Positions 33,965 through 41,320 of a DNA stretch of 64,000 nt are shown here, piece by piece. The DNA comes from UBA5543 sp964464965. GTDB lineage: Bacteria > Bacteroidota > Bacteroidia > Chitinophagales > Chitinophagaceae. The stretch is from positions 186,001-250,000 of the forward strand of contig CAYXHM010000004.1 of the NCBI GenBank assembly GCA_964464965.1, in the 5' to 3' direction. A program made the position numbers and the translations under genes. Each line of letters starts with the position of its first letter. Position 1 is the stretch's first letter. The notes beneath the pieces were generated by a model, which was not told the DNA's origin, made no database searches, and saw nothing but the letters and a program-made list of their open reading frames with translations.

Positions 33965-35218
33965 ATGAGCAATATTAAAGCTACCATAATAACCATAGGA
34001 GATGAATTGCTGATAGGGCAAACCATAGACACAAATTCGGCATGGATGGCTCAACAGTTGAACAAGCTGGGTATTGATGTGTACAGGCGTATTGCAGTTG
34101 CTGATAAAGAAGAAGACATACAATCGGCATTGGATGAGGAGTTGCCACGAGCGTCTATACTATTGTTAACCGGCGGACTTGGTCCAACATCTGATGATAT
34201 CACAAAGCCATTTTTATGTAAATATTTTGGCGGCAAAATGATAGTGAATGAGCAGGTGCTGAACCATGTGAGCGGACTATTCATAAAACGTAACCGCCCG
34301 TTTCTTGACATCAATATGAAACAGGCAGAAGTACCGGATGTATGCACGGTACTCTTCAACGAAATGGGTACTGCCCCGGGTATGTTGTTTGAAAAAGATG
34401 GGAAGTGGATTATTTCTATGCCAGGCGTCCCTTTTGAGATGCAGGGTATTATGACCAATGAAGTATTACCGAGGCTGAAACAACGATTTCAAAGCGATGT
34501 CATCGTACATAGAAACATCATCACATCGGGAGAGGGTGAAAGTTTTATTGCAGATACATTAAAAGACTTTGAAGCCTTGTTGCCATCGCACATAAAAATA
34601 TCTTACCTGCCCGCACCCGGCATTGTTAAACTAAGGCTCACTGGTACAGGTGCTGATGAGCAAAAAATAGTAAATGAGTTAGATTTACTACAGGCACAGG
34701 TAGCAGATATACTCGAACGCATTGTAGTTTCGCTGGAAGACATAACGATGCAGGAGTTGCTGGCAAAGGTCTTGTCTGAAACGGGGAAAACAGTATCCCT
34801 GGCAGAAAGTTGCACCGGTGGATACGTGTCGCATCTTATCACACAAGTACAGGGTTCCAGCAATTATTTTAAAGGAGCGATAGTTCCTTATCAAAGCGTA
34901 TTAAAACATAAAATTGTTGGCGTAAGTAGCAACACGTTAAAAGAACATACTGCGATAAGCGAGGAGACGGCTATTGAACTGGCGCAGAATACCCGAAAAA
35001 TGTTTAGCAGCGATTACAGCCTTTCTGTAACCGGGCAACTAAGCTATGGCGGGGAGGATGCACAAATACAAAAAGGATTGGTATGGATGGCCGTTGCCGG
35101 AGATGAAGGTGTAAAAACCAAGAGATTCCAGTTTCATTATGACAGGCTGATGAATAAAGAAATAGCCGCGCAGATGGGACTGCTAATGTTGTGGAAGTAT
35201 ATAAAGCGAAAATTATGA
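33965..35218 (+). CDS. cinA: CinA-family protein (NMN deamidase / ADP-ribose pyrophosphatase type)
   Basis: The 417-residue protein has an N-terminal MoCF-like domain (TIGDELLIGQTIDTNSAWMA; LLLTGGLGPTSDDITK) and a C-terminal PncC-type amidohydrolase domain (LAESCTGGYVSHLITQV; FKGAIVPYQSVLKHKIVGV). CinA proteins hydrolyse NMN to nicotinate mononucleotide and act on ADP-ribose in NAD salvage. Both domains are complete. The stop overlaps the aroK start as ATGA. Confidence 0.95.
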   Translation: MSNIKATIITIGDELLIGQTIDTNSAWMAQQLNKLGIDVYRRIAVADKEEDIQSALDEELPRASILLLTGGLGPTSDDITKPFLCKYFGGKMIVNEQVLNHVSGLFIKRNRPFLDINMKQAEVPDVCTVLFNEMGTAPGMLFEKDGKWIISMPGVPFEMQGIMTNEVLPRLKQRFQSDVIVHRNIITSGEGESFIADTLKDFEALLPSHIKISYLPAPGIVKLRLTGTGADEQKIVNELDLLQAQVADILERIVVSLEDITMQELLAKVLSETGKTVSLAESCTGGYVSHLITQVQGSSNYFKGAIVPYQSVLKHKIVGVSSNTLKEHTAISEETAIELAQNTRKMFSSDYSLSVTGQLSYGGEDAQIQKGLVWMAVAGDEGVKTKRFQFHYDRLMNKEIAAQMGLLMLWKYIKRKL

Positions 35219-35730
35219 AAATAATATTCCTGGTAGGTATGCCCGGTTCCGGTAAAACATATTGGGCCAAAACGCTTGCAGAACATTATAAATGTGATGT
35301 TGTGGACATGGACAGGCAAATTAGTGTACTTACCGGGAAAAAGATAGCTACGATTTTCAAAGAAAGAGGAGAAGCCTATTTCCGGGAAATGGAGAATGGA
35401 CTTTTACAGCAGATTATTAAAAACAAGGACAACTGGAATGTAATAGTCGCCTGTGGCGGCGGCACACCATCATTTAACGGCAATATGGAACTGATGCTGG
35501 AACATGGCTGTGTAATATACCTGGAAACGGATATAAATGTGCTGGAGCAAAGGTTGCTTAATACCGACGAGCAAAGGCCATTGCTGGAAGGAGGATTAAG
35601 AGAAAGACTTGAAACATTATATGAGCTGCGAAAAGATGTCTTCCAACAGGCGCATTATACTCTCAACACAAATTCAATTACTATAGGAGATTTTGAAAAT
35701 ATAATTGCATTATGTACAAAACAGCAATGA
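35215..35730 (+). CDS. aroK: Shikimate kinase
   Basis: The start at ATG 35215 forms an ATGA overlap with cinA and gives 171 residues; an in-frame ATG at 35191 lies within cinA. Shikimate kinase phosphorylates shikimate in chorismate synthesis. Walker A is FLVGMPGSGKTYWAK. The shikimate-binding Asp is in DMDRQI, the conserved Arg in ERGEAYFREME, and the Gly loop is ACGGGTP. The lid Arg region is EQRPLLEGG. DUF423 overlaps its 3' end. Confidence 0.94.
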   Translation: MKIIFLVGMPGSGKTYWAKTLAEHYKCDVVDMDRQISVLTGKKIATIFKERGEAYFREMENGLLQQIIKNKDNWNVIVACGGGTPSFNGNMELMLEHGCVIYLETDINVLEQRLLNTDEQRPLLEGGLRERLETLYELRKDVFQQAHYTLNTNSITIGDFENIIALCTKQQ

Positions 35731-36101
35731 TTTCAGGAGCTATATTCGCAGCACTGGCTGTAATACTTGGAGCCTTCGGAGCTCATGCCCTTAAAGCAAT
35801 ATTAGACCCGGGGCAGTTAGCAACTTTTGAAACCGGTGTTAAATACCAGTTTTATCACAGTATTGCATTACTGGCTACAGGACTTGCATACCACATCTTA
35901 CCGGCCAAAGCTTTTAAAAGGGCATCTGGATGTTTTATAGCCGGTATTATAATGTTTAGCGGTTCACTATACCTGCTCACATTATTGAAGCTGGGTGGTG
36001 ATGTCGGCCTGAAAGGTTTAGGTATTATTACACCCATAGGTGGCGTATTTTTTATTCTTGGCTGGATATTCTTTTTAACCGGCAGCCTGCAAAAGAAATA
36101 A
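35712..36101 (+). CDS. DUF423 membrane protein
   Basis: The 129-residue protein has four predicted transmembrane helices. The DUF423 signature is AVILGAFGAHALKAILDPGQLATFETGVKYQFYH, in which the AFGAHALK and QFYHS pieces are diagnostic. Function is unknown across bacteria. The ATG at 35712 overlaps aroK by 19 nt; a second ATG at 35727 would give an ATGA overlap and a 124-residue product. kdsB begins 1 nt after the stop. Confidence 0.9.
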   Translation: MYKTAMISGAIFAALAVILGAFGAHALKAILDPGQLATFETGVKYQFYHSIALLATGLAYHILPAKAFKRASGCFIAGIIMFSGSLYLLTLLKLGGDVGLKGLGIITPIGGVFFILGWIFFLTGSLQKK

Positions 36102-36102
36102 A

Positions 36103-36846
36103 ATGAAAGCTATAGCACTGATACCGGCCCGCATAGGCTCTACACGTTTCCCGGGCAAGATGCTTGCTAAAATAAAAGGCAAAGCATTAATAAGCCGTAC
36201 ATATGAAGCTGCGGTAAATACCGGCCTGTTTACACAGGTTATAGTAGTAACAGATAGCGATGATATACAACAGGAGATTGAATCTATTGGAGGAAAAGTA
36301 TTAAGGAGCAGAAAGGAGCATGAAAGCGGAACCGACAGGATAGCAGAAGTAGCGGCAGACCTGGATGCGGATATAATTATCAACGTACAAGGCGATGAGC
36401 CATTTATTGAAAAGGAACCTTTAGCCAAACTGCTTAATTTGTTTGAAGGTAAGGATGGGGAAGCCGTTCAGGCAGCATCACTGGTGCTGGAAACAAAAGA
36501 CAAAACAATCATTGATAATCCAAATAAGGTAAAAGTATTGTTGCGTGAAGATGGTTATGCCATTTACTTTTCGCGAAGTGCTGTGCCATACCACAGGGAC
36601 GAAATTATTGACCATACCTACTATATACATATAGGTATTTATGCATTCAGGAAGGATGCATTGATAAAGTTTGCAGCATTGCATCCATCACCACTGGAGG
36701 TGGTTGAAAAACTGGAGTGTAACCGTTTTATAGATTACGATATGCCAATAAAAATGGCTGTAACGGCACATACCAGCATAGCAGTTGATATGCCCCAAGA
36801 TATAGTAGTGGCAGAGGCTTACATGACTGAAAAAGGAATAAACTAA
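36103..36846 (+). CDS. kdsB: 3-deoxy-manno-octulosonate cytidylyltransferase
   Basis: KdsB activates Kdo with CTP to CMP-Kdo for the LPS inner core. The 247 residues match the family. The nucleotide loop is LIPARIGSTRFPGKML, with VVTDSDDI, SGTDRIAEVA, the metal-binding NVQGDEPFIE, and FSRSAVPYHRD later. It sits between DUF423 (1-nt gap) and the polysaccharide deacetylase (5 nt). Confidence 0.97.
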   Translation: MKAIALIPARIGSTRFPGKMLAKIKGKALISRTYEAAVNTGLFTQVIVVTDSDDIQQEIESIGGKVLRSRKEHESGTDRIAEVAADLDADIIINVQGDEPFIEKEPLAKLLNLFEGKDGEAVQAASLVLETKDKTIIDNPNKVKVLLREDGYAIYFSRSAVPYHRDEIIDHTYYIHIGIYAFRKDALIKFAALHPSPLEVVEKLECNRFIDYDMPIKMAVTAHTSIAVDMPQDIVVAEAYMTEKGIN

Positions 36847-36851
36847 CACTA

Positions 36852-37622
36852 TTGCGCAGATACCAGTATATATCCATATTAGTAACCATAGTTGCCGGGC
36901 TGCTGGTGTACCTCTGCATAAAAGGTATGATGAGCTGGTGGCTATTGCTGGTGTTGGTAATAGACTACCTCATTTTTATGTATTTCGCTGTTACACAAAT
37001 ACAGTGGAATTACTTTGTACAATCTTACAACAAGGGCGACAGGAATAGTAAAAACATCGCGCTGACATTTGATGATGGCCCCAATACTGAAACCGCCGCT
37101 ATACTTGATATATTGAAGGCTGAAAGCGTTAAAGCTGCTTTTTTCTGCATCGGTAAGCACATAGATGAGCAGCCTGTATTAGCAATGCGGATGCACCAGG
37201 AAGGGCACGTAATTAGCAACCATAGCTACCGCCATACGCATGATTTTGATTGGATGACAACAGCTAAAATGGTAGCTGAAATTGAAGCGTGTAATGCAGC
37301 AATATTAAAAGTAGCACATAATAAACCCATGTTATTCCGGCCGCCATATGGTATTACTAATCCAAATCTTGATAGGGCTATCAGCCGCTCTGGTATGTTT
37401 TCCATAGGCTGGAGTCTCCGTTCTTTTGATACAATGGCCAAGGATGCCTTGGCACTGAAAAACAGGATAATTAACAATTTGCAAGGGGGAGATATAATAT
37501 TACTGCATGATTCCGTGCCTGTAACACGTGAAATTTTAACTGATTTGATAAGCGAAGCCCGAAAAAAGGGTTTTACCTTTGTGCGCATAGATGAATTACT
37601 CGATATACAAGCCTATGCGTAG
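36852..37622 (+). CDS. Membrane-anchored polysaccharide deacetylase (NodB domain)
   Basis: The frame seems to start with TTG at 36852, 5 nt after kdsB, because no suitable ATG exists before residue 26. There are 256 residues: two N-terminal membrane helices (to about 55), then a NodB domain. Motif 1 is LTFDDGPNTE, motif 2 is SNHSYRHTH with metal-binding His, motif 3 is FRPPYGITN, and motif 4 is LLHDSV near the end. It is expected to remove N- or O-acetyl groups from an envelope polysaccharide or peptidoglycan at the outer face of the inner membrane. Confidence 0.88.
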   Translation: MRRYQYISILVTIVAGLLVYLCIKGMMSWWLLLVLVIDYLIFMYFAVTQIQWNYFVQSYNKGDRNSKNIALTFDDGPNTETAAILDILKAESVKAAFFCIGKHIDEQPVLAMRMHQEGHVISNHSYRHTHDFDWMTTAKMVAEIEACNAAILKVAHNKPMLFRPPYGITNPNLDRAISRSGMFSIGWSLRSFDTMAKDALALKNRIINNLQGGDIILLHDSVPVTREILTDLISEARKKGFTFVRIDELLDIQAYA

Positions 37623-38250
37623 TGCCGCATTTATCCTGCTACTAATAGCATCATCCTTTACATCTTTTGCGCAACAGCCGGGTTTTAAGAAACTTGACGA
37701 TGTTAATTCATTCCGGACAGCACAAGCGAAGGCCAATATTGCTATTAATAATATTAGCAGCGATTTCAAACAGGTAAAGCATATGTCTTTGCTGGCTGAA
37801 AAGATCCAGTCGAAAGGTAAGTTCTACTTTATGAAAAATGATAAGCTGCGTATAGAATATACAGAGCCTTATAAATACCTGGTAGTGATGAACGGCACCC
37901 GAATGCTGGTAAAAGACGAACAGAAAACTAATAAAATAAATGCAGGAAACAGTAAAATGATGCAATCTGTAAACCGTATCATGGTAGATTGTATGCGCGG
38001 TACTGTATTGTCAAATCCTGATTTTAAAGTAACACCATACCATAATGGCAAACAATACCTGCTGGCAATGGCACCTGTATCTGCAGAAATGAGAAACCTT
38101 TTTGACCGCATAGATGTGTATATAGATAAGACTACACTGAATGTTGATAAACTGGTAATGAATGAAAAAGGCGGTGACTATACAAGTATGGATTTTTTTA
38201 ACACCAGGCACAATTCCTCTATAAATGAAACATTATTTAAGGTTAAGTAG
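37615..38250 (+). CDS. LolA-like outer-membrane lipoprotein carrier
   Basis: The start at ATG 37615 (MRSAAFILLLIASSFTSFAQ) gives 211 residues with a signal peptide; an ATG at 37591 would add 8 residues inside the deacetylase gene. The mature part follows the LolA pattern: SSDFKQVKHMSLLAEKIQSKGKF, then YFMKNDKLRIEYTEPYKYLVV and MDFFNTRHNSSINETLF. LolA-fold proteins ferry lipidated or hydrophobic cargo across the periplasm. It lies with a lipoprotein gene and a dehydratase rather than with other Lol genes, so it may be a dedicated carrier. Confidence 0.85.
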   Translation: MRSAAFILLLIASSFTSFAQQPGFKKLDDVNSFRTAQAKANIAINNISSDFKQVKHMSLLAEKIQSKGKFYFMKNDKLRIEYTEPYKYLVVMNGTRMLVKDEQKTNKINAGNSKMMQSVNRIMVDCMRGTVLSNPDFKVTPYHNGKQYLLAMAPVSAEMRNLFDRIDVYIDKTTLNVDKLVMNEKGGDYTSMDFFNTRHNSSINETLFKVK

Positions 38251-38881
38251 CCTCCTCGCAATTTTATTTGTAGCGTCCTGCGCAACGCCGTATAAAAATT
38301 TACAACAACAACCCCTTTCAGGTTCTGTTTATAGGTTCCAGCCCGAATTTGACCGTGTTTTATATCGCTGCATAGTGGATGGAAGGTTCATATTTAAAAA
38401 ATTCCACTTAAGTGGAGTGTTGTTTTTCAAGCAGTTAGAAAATGGCACGAAACGTGCTATATTCCAAAATGAGATGGGGGTTGCCTTTTTCGATATGGAG
38501 TGGGATAGTACAGGAAACTTCAAGGTAAAACAGGTGATGCCGCAACTGGATAAAGAGGCTGTAATAAAGACATTGCAGAAAGACATGGAGTTGCTGATGA
38601 TGATAGGAATGGATAAAAATTCAGAAATATTATTGGCTGCAGATGGGGGTAAACAACAGTTGCATCGTCTTAACAGGAACGCAGGAGGTTATGTATATCA
38701 TACAGTAACACCCGACAGTTTAATAAAAATAGAAAATACAAATAATAGAAAAAGGATAGTAACCGTTAATATATCAGGTAAGGAAAGCATGAAGTCGATG
38801 CCCGACAGCGTAATGTATAACCATCACAAAGCCAACTTTACCATATCACTTACTAAAATTGAGCGCAATGTTAATGAATGA
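38225..38881 (+). CDS. Lipoprotein of unknown function
   Basis: The 218-residue protein has a clear lipobox (LFVASC, Cys about 19) after its signal peptide. The body has alternating strands (GSVYRFQPEFDRVLYRCIVDG; AIFQNEMGVAFFDMEWDSTG). It vaguely recalls the lipoproteins that accompany LolA-like carriers in aryl-polyene clusters (DUF3261-like), but I cannot confirm the family. It overlaps the LolA-like gene by 26 nt and the dehydratase gene overlaps its end, so the three are translationally coupled. Confidence 0.72.
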   Translation: MKHYLRLSSLLAILFVASCATPYKNLQQQPLSGSVYRFQPEFDRVLYRCIVDGRFIFKKFHLSGVLFFKQLENGTKRAIFQNEMGVAFFDMEWDSTGNFKVKQVMPQLDKEAVIKTLQKDMELLMMIGMDKNSEILLAADGGKQQLHRLNRNAGGYVYHTVTPDSLIKIENTNNRKRIVTVNISGKESMKSMPDSVMYNHHKANFTISLTKIERNVNE

Positions 38882-39233
38882 TTTTTACAGGATAGAGTAC
38901 ATACAAAGAGAGCCTAACAGCGTCTCTTGCAGGATTGTGTTCAACGTTAATCATGATATATTTAAAGGCCACTTTCCCGGGCAACCTGTAGTGCCGGGGG
39001 TGTGTATGATGCAGATGGTAAAAGAACTACTGGAGGCACAGACAGACAGCAGCCTGTGGATGCGCGACGCAGGCCAGGTAAAATTCCTGCAGTTAATTAC
39101 GCCTGATGTACATCCTATGATCAACATCAGTTGGAAAGAAGATGCTAATGGCTTCAGTGTCAATGCTGATTTCAAGAATGATACATCATTCCTCTTTAAG
39201 TTATCGGGCAATTTTGAAGCTACCCGCCATTAA
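38859..39233 (+). CDS. Hot-dog fold 3-hydroxyacyl-ACP dehydratase-like protein
   Basis: The 124-residue protein contains the FabZ/FabA-type active-site segment HDIFKGHFPGQPVVPGVCMMQM with the catalytic His in GHFPG. The acid residue expected on the long helix is Glu in MVKELLEAQ. It may start at 38859, 38868 or 38874 (three in-frame Met codons). A full FabZ is longer at the N-terminus, so this resembles the short dehydratases of lipid-pigment pathways. It closes the long operon in front of the terminator at 39256. Confidence 0.82.
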   Translation: MSAMLMNDFYRIEYIQREPNSVSCRIVFNVNHDIFKGHFPGQPVVPGVCMMQMVKELLEAQTDSSLWMRDAGQVKFLQLITPDVHPMINISWKEDANGFSVNADFKNDTSFLFKLSGNFEATRH

Positions 39234-39255
39234 ATAAAAAACATAATCTAATACT

Positions 39256-39285
39256 AAGCCCCTATGCATTGCATAGGGGCTTTTT
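39256..39285 (+). terminator. Strong terminator of the 32.8-39.2 kb operon
   Basis: AAGCCCCTATGC (39256-39267) pairs perfectly with GCATAGGGGCTT (39271-39282) around a 3-nt loop, followed by TTTA. It may also stop the converging minus-strand dsbA-like gene. Confidence 0.88.
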
Positions 39286-39308
39286 AATGTTATATCCGAG
39301 AAAGACAA

Positions 39309-40136
39309 CTATTTACAATCACCGCCCGGTTCACAGCTTGCAGCATCACCATCTATTATAGTAAGTTTCTTTTCTGTAGCATATTCTTCCCACGCTTTGT
39401 TTAGCGCGCCTGTAAAGGTTTCTGTAGCTTGTGCGCCACTTATACCATATTTATTATTAATCACGAAGAACGGAACACCATTTATGCCTATTTGCGCTGC
39501 CCGGTCTATATCTGCCTGTACAGCATCAGCATAAGTTCCGTTTTTCAATACTTCTGTTGTTTCCTGCGCATCAATGCCTATTGTTGTAGCCATCTCAATC
39601 AACACGGTGTGGTTTCCTATGTCTTTCCCTTCTGTAAAATATCCTTTAAACAGTTGTTCTTCCATGGCATCACCTTTGCCATATTTCTTTGCTAATTGGG
39701 TAACACGGTGCGCATCAAAAGAATTGGCAATTACGGCCTTATCAAAATTGTATTGCAATCCAACACCCGCCGCCATTTCTGCTACCTGTTTATGGGCTTG
39801 CCTGCTCCAGTCCAGGCTTTGTCCTTTGCGTTCTGCCAGCCAGCTATACACATCTTTGTCAGGCTGGGCCTTTACATCAGGGTCTAGCTGGAAGCTGTGC
39901 CATACAATCTCGACATCATCCCTGTTTTCAAACTGTGCCAATGCACCTTCAAAGCGTCGTTTGCCAATATAACAGAACGGGCACATCACATCCGACCATA
40001 TATCTACTCTCATTTTTGTTGTTGTGGTTTTAGCATCCTGCTTTGTTTTGGGAAGCTTTCTTACAGCCCTCTGTGCGTATGAAAATGAAGGCAATAATGC
40101 CAGTACACAAATCCATATTATTCCCAACCTTTTCAA
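39309..40136 (-). CDS. FrnE-type DsbA family oxidoreductase with signal peptide
   Basis: The 275-residue protein begins with a TTG codon at 40136 and a signal peptide (KRLGIIWICVLALLPSFSYAQ). Then the FrnE/DsbA domain starts at MRVDIWSDVMCPFCYIGKRRF with the CPFC redox pair. INGVPFFVINNKYGISGAQ carries the cis-Pro. FrnE proteins are normally cytosolic and begin at the equivalent of Met42 (ATG 40013). The promoter box at 40169, 33 bp ahead of the TTG, supports the exported form. A Cys-containing tail (ASCEPGGDCK) is unusual. It could make or isomerise disulfides in the periplasm. Confidence 0.85.
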   Translation of the reverse strand: MKRLGIIWICVLALLPSFSYAQRAVRKLPKTKQDAKTTTTKMRVDIWSDVMCPFCYIGKRRFEGALAQFENRDDVEIVWHSFQLDPDVKAQPDKDVYSWLAERKGQSLDWSRQAHKQVAEMAAGVGLQYNFDKAVIANSFDAHRVTQLAKKYGKGDAMEEQLFKGYFTEGKDIGNHTVLIEMATTIGIDAQETTEVLKNGTYADAVQADIDRAAQIGINGVPFFVINNKYGISGAQATETFTGALNKAWEEYATEKKLTIIDGDAASCEPGGDCK

Positions 40137-40168
40137 AACAGGATGACTTATGATTTATTATTAAAGGG

Positions 40169-40176
40169 CAAAGTTA
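40169..40176 (-). promoter_or_regulatory. -7 element for the FrnE/DsbA gene
   Basis: TAACTTTG on the minus strand; the predicted transcript start near 40163 leaves a 25-30-nt leader to the TTG start at 40136. Confidence 0.55.
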
Positions 40177-40305
40177 GCCTGTTGGATTGGTTAAAATGTA
40201 TGCTTCCCCTTATGCATTGCCTAACCATGTATAGACAATAATGATTACCGGAAGCTATTGGTGAGAATAATCCCCTGTTGACATACAGTTGTCACTCAGG
40301 GACGT

Positions 40306-40313
40306 TAATTTTG
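40306..40313 (+). promoter_or_regulatory. -7 element for the DUF6157 gene
   Basis: TAATTTTG, exact TAnnTTTG match 18 bp before ATG 40332. It rules out the upstream ATG at 40278 as the start. Confidence 0.55.
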
Positions 40314-40331
40314 GTTAAAACGGTGATTGTA

Positions 40332-40745
40332 ATGAAACTCCACACTACCAATTACGAAAATACTTTTATTGAAATAGCAGAAGATTGCCCGGCAATAATG
40401 GGCGAGGTGCCACCAGTAAAAGGCGAAACCAAAACTGTGGCCAACCTGCAGTTTGATATGGTGATAGATAACCCATACAAATACACATCGGACGATGTAC
40501 TATTCCATGTGTACGCTATACGCAATGGTATAAAAAAGGCAGATATGAAAGAGGCCAGGGAGCAGTTTTTCTCAAAAGGGCAGGCTTGTTTCAGAGCATC
40601 GCCGCTCACCAAGCGATACGGTTGGGGGGTACATAGCGATGCCAACGGCAAAATTGCCTTATACGCTGCTGAAACACCGGAATATAAAAAGCTGGTTAAG
40701 GACAAAACTATCAAGGTAGTAAAGGCAATGAAAAGTAAGCGGTAA
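40332..40745 (+). CDS. DUF6157 family protein
   Basis: The start at ATG 40332 (MKLHTTNYENTFIEIAEDCP) gives 137 residues; it fits the family beginning and lies just after a promoter box. The family block GEVPPVKGETKTVANLQFDM is present, followed by a conserved helical region with GQACFRASPLTKRYGWGVH. These small cytosolic proteins occur across bacteria; function unknown. Monocistronic between the FrnE gene and a VOC gene. Confidence 0.85.
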   Translation: MKLHTTNYENTFIEIAEDCPAIMGEVPPVKGETKTVANLQFDMVIDNPYKYTSDDVLFHVYAIRNGIKKADMKEAREQFFSKGQACFRASPLTKRYGWGVHSDANGKIALYAAETPEYKKLVKDKTIKVVKAMKSKR

Positions 40746-40832
40746 AATATAGGCTTAATATATTGCTAATTTTCCCTGGTAAATAAAATTCAATATAAAA
40801 ACTAAATTGCTTAACACTTAAAAACATATATT

Positions 40833-41264
40833 ATGGCAAAAATGAATCCATATTTAAATTTTGACGGTAAAGCAGAAGAAGCTTTTACGTTTTACAAGTC
40901 TGTATTTGGCGGCGAATTTCTTGGCGATATATACAGGATGGATGGCGCACCGGGAAGTGAAAATTTACCCGAAAATGAGCGTAACCGTGTTATGCATATT
41001 GTCCTGCCAATAGACGGGCACACAACATTGATGGCTTCAGACATTCTGCCATCAGCCGGTCATAAACTTACGGAAGGCAATAATGTACAGTTATCTCTTC
41101 ATCCTGAAAGCAGGGACGAAGCTGACAGGCTTTTCAATGCATTGTCAGCCGGCGGACAGGTAGAAATGCCCATGGAAGATACCTTCTGGGGTGCATACTT
41201 TGGTTCATTTACAGATAAGTATGGTATCAAATGGATGATCAACCAGGAACAAGCACAGAACTAA
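40833..41264 (+). CDS. VOC family protein (PhnB-like)
   Basis: The 143-residue protein belongs to the PhnB/glyoxalase-like vicinal oxygen chelate group: NPYLNFDGKAEEAFTFYKSVFGGE at the N-terminus and WGAYFGSFTDKYGIKWMIN at the C-terminus are diagnostic. PhnB-like proteins do not have a settled activity; the metal-ligand set is incomplete in this branch. It ends at a hairpin shared with the converging T9SS gene. Confidence 0.92.
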   Translation: MAKMNPYLNFDGKAEEAFTFYKSVFGGEFLGDIYRMDGAPGSENLPENERNRVMHIVLPIDGHTTLMASDILPSAGHKLTEGNNVQLSLHPESRDEADRLFNALSAGGQVEMPMEDTFWGAYFGSFTDKYGIKWMINQEQAQN

Positions 41265-41285
41265 GTAAAATATATTAGTGAGAAG

Positions 41286-41307
41286 CGGGCTCCAACAGAG
41301 CCCGTTT
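41286..41307. terminator. Hairpin between the VOC gene and the T9SS gene
   Basis: CGGGCTC (41286-41292) pairs with GAGCCCG (41298-41304), followed by TTTCATGTTTAT on the + strand; usable in both directions. Confidence 0.7.
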
Positions 41308-41320
41308 CATGTTTATATTT

